From assembly GCA_035644395.1 (NCBI GenBank), contig DASQOR010000021.1, forward strand, positions 1-64,000: a DNA stretch of 64,000 nt, given 5' to 3'. Shown piece by piece: positions 51,963 to 59,251 of the stretch. The translations under genes were made by a program, and so were the position numbers. Numbering within the stretch: the first letter of the stretch is position 1; the number at the start of each line of letters is the position of its first letter. Below the pieces are notes generated by a model, which had not been told where the DNA came from, did not search any database, and saw nothing but the letters and a program-made list of their open reading frames with translations. The DNA comes from JBGPLJ01 sp035644395 (lineage in GTDB: Bacteria; Pseudomonadota; Gammaproteobacteria; Steroidobacterales; Steroidobacteraceae).

Positions 51963-52738
51963 TGGATCTGAAGCTCAAGGGTCGCGTCGTCATCGTCACC
52001 GGCGGCGCCGCCGGCATCGGCGCGGCCATCAGCCAGCTGCTCGCCGAGGAGGGCGCCATTGCGGTCATCCTCGACCGCAATCCGCTCGAGCCCGAGCTCG
52101 CGACGCGGCTGCAACGCCTGCAGCCCCGCATGCGGACGTTCCGGCTCGATCTGCGTGACGAGTCGCGTTGCGCCGATGCCGTCGCGCGTACTCACGCGGA
52201 GTTTGGCCATGTCGACGGCCTCGTCAACAACGCGGGCGTCAACGACAGCGTCGGGCTGGAGACCGGGCGCGAGGCTTTCGTCGCCTCGCTCGAGTCGAAT
52301 CTCATCCACTGCTACGTGATGGCGCATCTCTGCGCGCCGCTCCTCAGGCAGAGCCGCGGCGCCATCGTCAATATCTCCTCGAAGACCGCGCTCACCGGCC
52401 AGAAGGGCACCAGCGGTTACGTCGCCGCGAAAGGCGCGCTGCTTTCGCTGACGCGCGAATGGGCGCTCGCACTCGCCGATCAGGGTGTCCGCGTGAACGC
52501 CGTGGTCCCGGCCGAAGTCATGACGCCGCTCTATCGATCCTGGCTCGCGACCTTCCCGGACCCGGAGGCGAAGCTTGCGGAGGTCGTCCGCCACATCCCG
52601 CTCGGCAAGCGCATGACAAGGGCAGAAGAGATTGCGGATGCGGTCGTCTTCCTCCTGTCCGAGCGCGCTTCGCACATGACGGGCCAATGGTTGTTCGTCG
52701 ACGGCGGTTACGTGCACCTCGATCGCTCGTCCACCTGA
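51962..52738 (+). CDS. L-fucose dehydrogenase (SDR)
   Basis: A 258-residue short-chain dehydrogenase: IVTGGAAGIGAA, Asp in VILDRNP, Ser in NISSKTAL and Y-x-x-x-K in GYVAAKGALL. It is the second SDR of the operon and, by order and pathway logic, the enzyme oxidising L-fucose to L-fuconolactone. The two SDRs differ clearly, so they are not recent duplicates. ATG at 51962 overlaps the lactonase stop. Swapped roles of the two SDRs cannot be fully excluded from sequence alone. Confidence 0.85.
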   Translation: MDLKLKGRVVIVTGGAAGIGAAISQLLAEEGAIAVILDRNPLEPELATRLQRLQPRMRTFRLDLRDESRCADAVARTHAEFGHVDGLVNNAGVNDSVGLETGREAFVASLESNLIHCYVMAHLCAPLLRQSRGAIVNISSKTALTGQKGTSGYVAAKGALLSLTREWALALADQGVRVNAVVPAEVMTPLYRSWLATFPDPEAKLAEVVRHIPLGKRMTRAEEIADAVVFLLSERASHMTGQWLFVDGGYVHLDRSST

Positions 52739-52750
52739 AGGAACGCCTGC

Positions 52751-53962
52751 ATGACCGTTTCCGCCACCCTCACGCCCTCGCGCACGCTCAGCTTCGCGTT
52801 CGTGCTCGTGACGAGCCTCTTTTTCATGTGGGGGTTTTCGTACGGGCTCCTCGACGTGCTCAACAAGCATTTCCAGGACACGCTGGGCGTGACCAAGGCG
52901 CGCTCGGCGCTGCTGCAGACGGCGTACTTCGGCGCGTATTTCGTGATGGCGCTGCCCGCCGCGGAGCTCGCGGCGCGCAGGGGCTACAAGGCGACGATTC
53001 TCCTCGGCCTTGCGCTTTTCGCGGGCGGCGCGCTCCTCATCATCCCGGCCACCCTCGCGCACAACTTCATGCTCTTTCTCGTGCCGTTCTTCATCATTGC
53101 GAGTGGACTCGGCTGTCTCGAGACGGCGGCGAATCCCTACGCGACGCAGCTCGGCGATCCCGCGCGCGGCGCGCAGCGGCTGAACCTCTCGCAGATCTTC
53201 AATGGGCTCGGGCAGGCAGCCGGCCCCTGGATCGGCGGCATGGTGGTCTTCGCCGCCACGGCATCGACCGGCGACGGCGACCCCGTGCGCTATCTTTACG
53301 TCGCGCTGGCCGTCGTCGTGCTCGCGCTGGCCGTCGTCTTCTTCTTCACGCCGATGCCGGAGCCCAAGGTCGAGCGGATGCCGGACGCTGGGCACGGGCT
53401 CCTTGCGGAGCGGCATTTCGTCTGGGGCGTCGTTGCGCAGTTCTTCTACGTCGCCGCGCAGGTCGGCGTCGGCGCCTTCTTCATCAACTACGCGACGGAG
53501 CACGATGCGACGCTCACCACGGCGCGTGCATCGGCAATTTTCTCGTATGGCTTCATGCTCTTCATGGCCGGACGGTTCGTCGGTACGCTCCTCATGACCT
53601 GGATAGCGCCCCGCAAGCTCCTGACGCTGTACGCTGCCATCAACGTCGCTCTCTGCCTCGTGGTCGTCGCCGCGATTCCGGGCGTCTCGCTCCATGCGCT
53701 CCTCGCGCTCTTCTTCTTCATGTCGATCATGTTTCCGACCATCTTCGCGCTCGCGGTCCAGGGCCTCGGGCCCCGGACCAAGCGCGCCTCGTCGTTTCTC
53801 ATCATGTCGATCGTCGGCGGTGCCCTCATCCCGGTCGTCATGGGCTGGATCGGCGATCACGCCGGCATGGCGGCCGGCTATTGGGTGCCGACGGCCTGCT
53901 TCGCCGTCGTGCTCCTCTATGCGTGGAAATTTGCCGCCCCCGTGAGTTCGAGGTCCCCATGA
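52751..53962 (+). CDS. fucP: L-fucose:H+ symporter (FucP-type MFS)
   Basis: A 403-residue 12-helix transporter. The two acidic residues essential in FucP are seen: Asp in YGLLDVLNKHFQ and Glu in GCLETAANPYATQLG. LFFMWGFSYG and LNLSQIFNGLGQ, and the late FFFMSIMFPTIFALAVQGLG, belong to the FucP/GluP group. It brings L-fucose into the cytoplasm for the operon enzymes. The start follows AAGGAA by about 10 bases. The stop overlaps the next gene by 4 bp. Confidence 0.9.
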   Translation: MTVSATLTPSRTLSFAFVLVTSLFFMWGFSYGLLDVLNKHFQDTLGVTKARSALLQTAYFGAYFVMALPAAELAARRGYKATILLGLALFAGGALLIIPATLAHNFMLFLVPFFIIASGLGCLETAANPYATQLGDPARGAQRLNLSQIFNGLGQAAGPWIGGMVVFAATASTGDGDPVRYLYVALAVVVLALAVVFFFTPMPEPKVERMPDAGHGLLAERHFVWGVVAQFFYVAAQVGVGAFFINYATEHDATLTTARASAIFSYGFMLFMAGRFVGTLLMTWIAPRKLLTLYAAINVALCLVVVAAIPGVSLHALLALFFFMSIMFPTIFALAVQGLGPRTKRASSFLIMSIVGGALIPVVMGWIGDHAGMAAGYWVPTACFAVVLLYAWKFAAPVSSRSP

Positions 53963-55899
53963 AGGGCTTGCTTGGCGTCGCTGCCTCGGCGTGGCTCCTC
54001 ATTGCGCCGGCGTCTTTCGCGGACGCGCCGCAGTACCAGAACTTCCGCGTTGCCATCTATGTCGTGGTCAATTCGACGCGCCTCATGGCCGACCCGGCGG
54101 AGCGCGAACGCCAGTTCGAGCGCGCCATGCGCCAGGTGAAATTCGACAAGGTGTATCTCGAGGTCTACCGCGACCACAATTTCGCGACCGATGCCGAGAT
54201 CGATGCCGTCAAGCAGTTCTTCATCGACCACGGCGTGACGGTGTCGGGCGGCATCACGCTGGCGAAGGGCGGGCAGGGCGGTCAGTTCGGTACTTTCGAC
54301 TACGAGAAGCCCGAGGACCGTGCCGAGTGCCGGCAGGCCGTCGAACTCGCGGCGCGTCACTTCGACGAAGTGATCCTCGACGATTTCTTCTTCTTCACCA
54401 GCAAGAGCGATGCGGACATCGCCGCGAAGGGCAAGCGCAGCTGGACGCAATACCGGCTCGACACCATGCGCGGCGTGAGCCGCGAACTCGTGCTGAAGCC
54501 CGCGAAGGACGTCAATCCGAAAGTGCGCATGATCATCAAGTACCCGAACTGGTATGAGCACTTCCAGGGCCTCGGTTACGACCTCGAGCAGGAAGCGCAA
54601 CTGTTCGACGCCATCTACACGGGCACGGAGACCCGCGATCCCATCATCACCGACCAGTTGCTGCAGCAATACGAGAGCTATCTCGTGTACCGCTATTTCA
54701 GCAACATCCGTCCCGACGGCGCGAATCTCGGCGGCTGGGTCGACACATTCAGCACGCGCTACGTCGACCGCTACGCCGAACAGCTCTGGGACACGTTGTT
54801 CGCCAAGGCGCCGGAGATCACGCTCTTCAACTGGTGGCCGATGCAGGAAGCGCGCGCCGCAAGTCCCGGTGAGCGCGCCGCGTGGCAGGGCGAGCCGACG
54901 AGCTTCCGCTGGGACGCGATGCTGAAGTCCTATCGGAGCGCGGGCGCCGGCGATCCGGGTCCCGGCTGGGGGCGGGTCGCGGGCTATGCGCTCGAGCAGA
55001 TCGATCCGGTGATCGGCAAGCTCGGCAAGCCCGTCGGCATCGCGGCCTACAAGCCTTATCACTCGACCGGCGAGGATTTCCTGCACAACTATCTCGGCAA
55101 CATCGGCCTGCCGATCGAGCTCACGCCCATCTTTCCGGCGAACGCGGACCTCGTGCTGCTCACGGAGTCCGCCAAGTTCGATCGTGACATCGTTCAGAAG
55201 ATCAAGGCGCAGCTCGCCGGCGGACGCAACGTCGTCATCACCTCGGGGCTGCTGCGCGCGCTCGAGGGCAAGGGGATCGAGGACATCGTCGAGCTCGAAG
55301 TGACCGGGCGCACCGCCGCGATCCGCGAGTTCATCAACGGCTATGGTGCGGGCAACGGCACCAGCCTCAACGATGCCGGCCGCGACGCACCCGCGGTTCT
55401 CTTTCCCGAGATCCGCTTCCTCACGAACGACAGCTGGCCGATCATCCGCGGTGTCGCCGGAGCGAAGGGCTTTCCGATCCTCCTGATGAATCGCTATTCG
55501 AAGGGCGTCTTCTACGTGCTCGCGATTCCCGACAATGTTGCGGATCTCTACGAGCTGCCGCGCGGGCTGACGGCGCAGATCAAGACTTACCTGCAGCCGA
55601 CTGCTCCCGTGCGCATCGACTCGGAGGCGCTCGTCAGTCTGTTCGTCTACGACAACGGCACGTTCGTGCTGCAGTCGTTCCTGCCGCACGCGACGACGGT
55701 CAAGGTATCGCTGGCTGGCGCGGGCTCGAAGTTGAGCAACGCGATGACGGGCGAACGGATCACTGCTGTCCCGGCAGCCACGCCGGAACCGGTTGAACCG
55801 GGACGGCGCCGACGGGGCAACGAGGAACCGCCGCGCACGGACTTTGCCGTGACGCTGCAGCCGCACTCTTATCTCGTGTTGCGGTTCTCCGGTCCCTAG
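53959..55899 (+). CDS. Secreted three-part protein of unknown family; candidate glycosidase
   Basis: A 646-residue protein with a signal peptide (LLGVAASAWLLIAPASFA). I recognise no named family. Residues ~28-310 look like an alpha/beta barrel: repeated strands VAIYVVVN, KVYLEVYRD, TVSGGITLAKG, EVILDDFFFF (Asp141, Asp142), RMIIKYPNW, ITLFNWWPMQE. Residues ~350-480 look like a glutamine-amidotransferase-like fold (VGIAAYKPY, DLVLLTESAKFD, NVVITSGLLRALEG). The end is a small beta domain (GTFVLQSFLPHATTVKV, DFAVTLQPHSYLVLRFS). Barrel, amidotransferase-like and beta domain in that order is how GH42 beta-galactosidases are built, so a glycosidase role is plausible. It is coupled to fucP by ATGA. 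Confidence 0.7.
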   Translation: MKGLLGVAASAWLLIAPASFADAPQYQNFRVAIYVVVNSTRLMADPAERERQFERAMRQVKFDKVYLEVYRDHNFATDAEIDAVKQFFIDHGVTVSGGITLAKGGQGGQFGTFDYEKPEDRAECRQAVELAARHFDEVILDDFFFFTSKSDADIAAKGKRSWTQYRLDTMRGVSRELVLKPAKDVNPKVRMIIKYPNWYEHFQGLGYDLEQEAQLFDAIYTGTETRDPIITDQLLQQYESYLVYRYFSNIRPDGANLGGWVDTFSTRYVDRYAEQLWDTLFAKAPEITLFNWWPMQEARAASPGERAAWQGEPTSFRWDAMLKSYRSAGAGDPGPGWGRVAGYALEQIDPVIGKLGKPVGIAAYKPYHSTGEDFLHNYLGNIGLPIELTPIFPANADLVLLTESAKFDRDIVQKIKAQLAGGRNVVITSGLLRALEGKGIEDIVELEVTGRTAAIREFINGYGAGNGTSLNDAGRDAPAVLFPEIRFLTNDSWPIIRGVAGAKGFPILLMNRYSKGVFYVLAIPDNVADLYELPRGLTAQIKTYLQPTAPVRIDSEALVSLFVYDNGTFVLQSFLPHATTVKVSLAGAGSKLSNAMTGERITAVPAATPEPVEPGRRRRGNEEPPRTDFAVTLQPHSYLVLRFSGP

Positions 55900-55902
55900 C
55901 GC

Positions 55903-56247
55903 TCAGGCGCCCGATGCGCGGCCGGGCGTCTTGCTCCCACGCTGCGCCGCCTTGCGCTGGCTTTCCTTCTTGAGCGGCCTCGAGACGGGGCAGACTTCCT
56001 GCACGAAACCGTTGAGCGTATTGACGAGGCTCTCGCGCACCAGGCTGTAGTGGATGAACTGGCCGCGCCGCTCGCCCGCTATGAGCCCGGCGCCCTCGAG
56101 AATGGAAAGGTGCTTCGAGACCGAGGGCTTGGAGATGTCGAAGCGGTCCGCGATCTCGCCCGCCGTGAGGCTGGTCGCCGAGAGGTAGGCCAGGATCTTG
56201 CGCCTCACGGTCGAGGACAGCGCTTCGAATACCCGTTCGAGTGTCAT
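55903..56247 (-). CDS. ArsR-family transcriptional regulator
   Basis: A 114-residue winged-helix protein with VFEALSSTVRRKILAYLS and the recognition helix in FDISKPSVSKHLSILEGAGL, followed by the wing GERRGQFIHYSL. The cysteines of metal-sensing ArsR proteins are absent apart from one near the C terminus, so metal sensing is unlikely; the SdpR-like branch controls small membrane proteins. A basic tail follows residue 90. It is divergent from a small membrane protein, with TTAGC-type repeats in between. Confidence 0.87.
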   Translation of the reverse strand: MTLERVFEALSSTVRRKILAYLSATSLTAGEIADRFDISKPSVSKHLSILEGAGLIAGERRGQFIHYSLVRESLVNTLNGFVQEVCPVSRPLKKESQRKAAQRGSKTPGRASGA

Positions 56248-56252
56248 AATAG

Positions 56253-56307
56253 TTAGCCTATTGACTAATTAGCTAAGTAACACTAATGTAGTTAGCCGTT
56301 GAGCTAA
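56253..56307. promoter_or_regulatory. Repeated TTAGC operator-like sites in the ArsR divergent region
   Basis: TTAGCCTATTGACTAA (56253-56268) and TTAGCCGTTGAGCTAA (56292-56307) are near-identical, and the second is a perfect TTAGC/GCTAA inverted repeat with 6-base spacer. The palindrome TTAGCTAA lies at 56269-56276. Repeat centres are 39 bp apart, near four helical turns. The region is AT-rich against a GC-rich genome. Autoregulation by the ArsR-like protein is the likely reading. Confidence 0.62.
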
Positions 56308-56338
56308 ATCTACAACGAATGAGGGAGGCTTGTCAGCC

Positions 56339-56719
56339 ATGATGGTAGCGACTTATGCGGTCTATATCGCGTTGAGCCTTGCGATCACGATCTGGGTCGG
56401 CCAGAGCCTGCACGGCAACGGCCGGGTGTTCCTGGTGGCGAACTTCCAGGGCCAGGACGACATCGCCGACTCGATCAATCACCTGCTGCTCGTCGGCTTC
56501 TACCTGATCAATTTCGGCTTCGTCTCGCTCGCGCTGCGCTATGGCGAGAAGCCGGCCGACCTGGTGGGTGCGGTGGAGTTCCTGAGCACGAAGGTGGGCC
56601 TCGTGGTGCTGGTGCTCGGGGCGATGCATTTCTTCAACATGCGCATGCTGGTGCACTTTCGCAGCTCGGGCATCTTCCGCGTCTTTTCCTTCACCCAGCC
56701 GCGGGCGGCGGCGGAGTAG
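56339..56719 (+). CDS. Small membrane protein paired with the ArsR-like regulator
   Basis: A 126-residue protein with three hydrophobic helices (YAVYIALSLAITIWVG, LLLVGFYLINFGFVSLAL and VGLVVLVLGAMHFFNM). I recognise no characterised family, but ArsR plus such a protein is a common bacterial pair. ATG 56339 lies ten bases after GGAGG; a TTG at 56330 is too close to it. It probably responds to or causes an envelope signal that the regulator reads, by analogy with SdpR/SdpI; this is only an analogy. Confidence 0.68.
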   Translation: MMVATYAVYIALSLAITIWVGQSLHGNGRVFLVANFQGQDDIADSINHLLLVGFYLINFGFVSLALRYGEKPADLVGAVEFLSTKVGLVVLVLGAMHFFNMRMLVHFRSSGIFRVFSFTQPRAAAE

Positions 56720-56747
56720 ATGGCGGCCGGGGCCTGACGACCTGGCG

Positions 56748-57725
56748 CTATGCGCGCACCACCCGCTGATCGATGGCGCCGAAGATGCTCTGGCCGGCCG
56801 CGTCCCGCATTTCGATGCGGACGCGGTCGCCGAAGCGCAGGAACGGGGTGCGTGCGCCGCCTTGTTCGAGCTGTTCGAGCACGCGCCGCTCGGCGATGCA
56901 GGCCGAGCCCTGCGAACGATCGTAGTTCGAGACCGTGCCGGAGCCAACGATGCTGCCCGCGCCGAGCCGGCGCGTCTTCGTCGCATGCGCGATCAGCTGC
57001 GGGAAATCGAACGTCATGTCGACACCCGCGTTCGGCCGGCCAAACAGTACGCCATTGACGTGCGTCACGAGCGGCAGGTTGACCTTGCCGCCATCCCAGG
57101 CCGCGCCGAGTTCATCCGCGGTGACGGCGACGGGCGAGAGCGCGGTCGCCGGCTTCGACTGATAAAAGCCAAAGCCCTTGGCGAGCTCCGCCGGGATGAG
57201 ATTGCGCAGCGACCAGTCGTTCACCAGCATGACGAGCTTGATGTGCGCGCGCGCCGCTTCCGGTGAGGTGGCGATCGGCACGTCATCCGTGATGACCGCG
57301 ACCTCCGCCTCCAGATCGATGCCGAACTCCTCGCTCGGCACCGCCATGTCGTCGGTGGCGCCGATGAGATCGTCGGAGCCGCCCTGGTACACGAGCGGAT
57401 CCGTCCAGAAGCTTGCCGGCATCTCCGCGCCGCGTGCCTTGCGCACGAGTTCCACGTGATTCACGTACGCGCTGCCGTCGACCCAGTGGTAGGCGCGCGG
57501 CAGCGGCGCCGCCGCGAGCTTCGGGTCAAACGCGACACCGCCGGCCTTGCCGCTCGCGAGCGTCGCCGCGACATCGGCGAGGCGCGGCGCAACTTCGCCC
57601 CATCGATCGAGCGCACTCTGCATCGTGGCGGCAATCTCCGGCACGGCCAGCGCCCGCTTCAAATCCCGCGACACGACGACAAGCGCGCCGTCCCTTCCGC
57701 CACTCTTGAGCGACGCGAGCTTCAC
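56748..57725 (-). CDS. Fumarylacetoacetase (FAH family)
   Basis: A 325-residue enzyme of the FAH superfamily, tyrosine-breakdown type. VDGSAYVNHVELVRKARG, VYQGGSDDLIGATDD, metal-ligand block EFGIDLEAEVAVI, VMLVNDWSLRNLIP and GSGTVSNYDRSQGSACIAE (shown as GSGTVSNYDRSQG) match the bacterial fumarylacetoacetase group, which splits fumarylacetoacetate to fumarate and acetoacetate. The start is GTG at 57725 with no clear ribosome site; a palindromic element begins 17 bp upstream. It lies downstream of a thiolase gene on the same strand, which could use the acetoacetate made. Confidence 0.85.
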   Translation of the reverse strand: MKLASLKSGGRDGALVVVSRDLKRALAVPEIAATMQSALDRWGEVAPRLADVAATLASGKAGGVAFDPKLAAAPLPRAYHWVDGSAYVNHVELVRKARGAEMPASFWTDPLVYQGGSDDLIGATDDMAVPSEEFGIDLEAEVAVITDDVPIATSPEAARAHIKLVMLVNDWSLRNLIPAELAKGFGFYQSKPATALSPVAVTADELGAAWDGGKVNLPLVTHVNGVLFGRPNAGVDMTFDFPQLIAHATKTRRLGAGSIVGSGTVSNYDRSQGSACIAERRVLEQLEQGGARTPFLRFGDRVRIEMRDAAGQSIFGAIDQRVVRA

Positions 57726-57742
57726 GATCGCGGGCCCGCAAA

Positions 57743-57855
57743 GGACGCTTGAACGGGGAAGTCCTTTTGGCAGCGTAAAAAACAGGACGTTTTTTCCGCA
57801 GCCCCCAGGGATGGGTTTACGGCGGTGACAAAAGAACTTCCCCGTTCAAGCGTCC
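57743..57855. repeat. 113-bp palindromic element with 26-bp terminal inverted repeats
   Basis: Arms 57743-57768 and 57830-57855 are reverse complements with one mismatch. The interior (57769-57829) has a second hairpin, AAAAAAC/GTTTTTT around AGGAC (57777-57795), and a separate unrelated half. It differs in sequence from the GGGGACA elements at 4.2 and 21.2 kb. It sits between the thiolase and FAH genes, leaving 17 bp to the FAH start. Size, terminal repeats and no gene inside suggest a MITE-like or REP-type insertion. Confidence 0.68.
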
Positions 57856-57879
57856 GCCGTCGCGCGACGACCACCGTAA

Positions 57880-59166
57880 TCACGCGCGCTCGAGGATCGC
57901 CGTGACGCCCATGCCACCCGCCGTGCAAACGGAGATCAGGCCGCGCTTGCCCGTGCTTTCCGCGAGGAGTTTCGCGAGCGTTGCGACGATGCGCGTGCCG
58001 GTCGCGGCGAAGGGATGGCCGAGCGCGACGCTCGAGCCTTTGATGTTGAGCTTGCTGCGGTCGATGCTGCCGAGCGGCGCCGAGAGACCGAGATTGTCGC
58101 GGCAGAATTCCGCGGACTCCCAGGCCTTCAAGGTGCAGAGCACCTGTGCCGCGAAGGCTTCGTGAATCTCGTAGAAGTCGAAGTCCTGCAGTTTCAGGTT
58201 CGCGTCCTTGAGCATCGCGGGCACCGCATAGGCGGGCGCCATCAGCAAGCCCTCCTTGTGCACGAAATCGACGGCCGCGACCTTGCCGTAGCAGAGAAAG
58301 GCCTGGATCGGGAGATTACGTGCGCGCGCCCACTCTTCGCTCGCGAGCAGGACCGCCGACGCGCCGTCCGTGAGCGGTGTGCTGTTGCCCGCGGTCAGGG
58401 TGCCGGCGCCGGAGAAATCGAAAGCGGGCCTCAGTTTCGCGAGCCGCTCGAGGCTCGAGTCCGCGCGGACATTGTTGTCCATCGAGAGTCCCTGGTAGTC
58501 GAACACCAGCTCCTTGTAGAAGCCTTCCTTATACGCGGCCGTCGCCTTCTGGTGGCTTTCGAGCGCGAACTGGTCCTGGCTCTCGCGCGAGATCTGCCAG
58601 CGCTTCGCCATCTGTTCGCAATGCTGGCCCATCGACATGCCGGTGCGCGGCTCGATGACGCCCGGCAGAACCGGCTTCAAGTACTTCGGCCGCCAGCCGA
58701 ACCACGGCCTGATCCGCTGCCAGGCGGATTTGCCGCGGGCGCTCGCGAGCAGGAGCTGTTGATACGCGCGCGGATAGACGACGGGCGGGTCGCTGGCGCT
58801 GTCGACGCCGCCCGCGATGCCGCTCTCGATCTGTCCGAGGGCGATCTTGTTGCCGATGAGAATGGCCGCCTCGAGGCTCGTGCCGCAGGCCCGCTGCAGG
58901 TCGACACCGGGCGTCTCCGCGGCGAGGCCGCAGCCGAGAACGGATTCACGCGTGAGGTTGTAGTCGCGCGAGTGCTTGATGACCGCGCCGGCCGCGACGT
59001 CGCCCAGCCGCTCGTTCTTCAATTTGTAGCGGTCGACGACACCGCGCAGCACCGCGGTCAGCATGTCCTGGTTGCCGAGCGTCGCATACGCGCCGAGCGA
59101 CCGGGCGAACGGGATGCGGGTGCCGCCGACGATGGCAACCCGGCGTACCGAAGAACCTGCGAGCAT
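57880..59166 (-). CDS. Acetyl-CoA acyltransferase (thiolase, FadI-like)
   Basis: A 428-residue thiolase. The first catalytic Cys is in QRACGTSLEAA, the catalytic His in YEIHEAFAAQV and SSVALGHPFAATG, and the second Cys in VCTAGGMGVTA. The N-terminal VAIVGGTRIPFARSLG is diagnostic. Length and the ~420-residue layout fit FadI-type long-chain 3-ketoacyl-CoA thiolases, but acetoacetyl-CoA thiolase is possible. ATG 59166 follows GGGAG by nine bases. No FadJ partner is in the window. Confidence 0.86.
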   Translation of the reverse strand: MLAGSSVRRVAIVGGTRIPFARSLGAYATLGNQDMLTAVLRGVVDRYKLKNERLGDVAAGAVIKHSRDYNLTRESVLGCGLAAETPGVDLQRACGTSLEAAILIGNKIALGQIESGIAGGVDSASDPPVVYPRAYQQLLLASARGKSAWQRIRPWFGWRPKYLKPVLPGVIEPRTGMSMGQHCEQMAKRWQISRESQDQFALESHQKATAAYKEGFYKELVFDYQGLSMDNNVRADSSLERLAKLRPAFDFSGAGTLTAGNSTPLTDGASAVLLASEEWARARNLPIQAFLCYGKVAAVDFVHKEGLLMAPAYAVPAMLKDANLKLQDFDFYEIHEAFAAQVLCTLKAWESAEFCRDNLGLSAPLGSIDRSKLNIKGSSVALGHPFAATGTRIVATLAKLLAESTGKRGLISVCTAGGMGVTAILERA

Positions 59167-59251
59167 GGCGACTGACTCCCGGTTAAATTTTCGTGCCGCG
59201 TGCGGCGGACCCGGCGTCCCGGCGCGGCGTGCGATCCGGGTAGAATGCCAC

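Noticed and set aside
56343..56350. TGGTAGCG half-site near the ArsR-paired membrane gene
   Set aside because: It is inside the coding start, lacks the second half (followed by ACTTA), and the gene is unrelated to the sugar locus.
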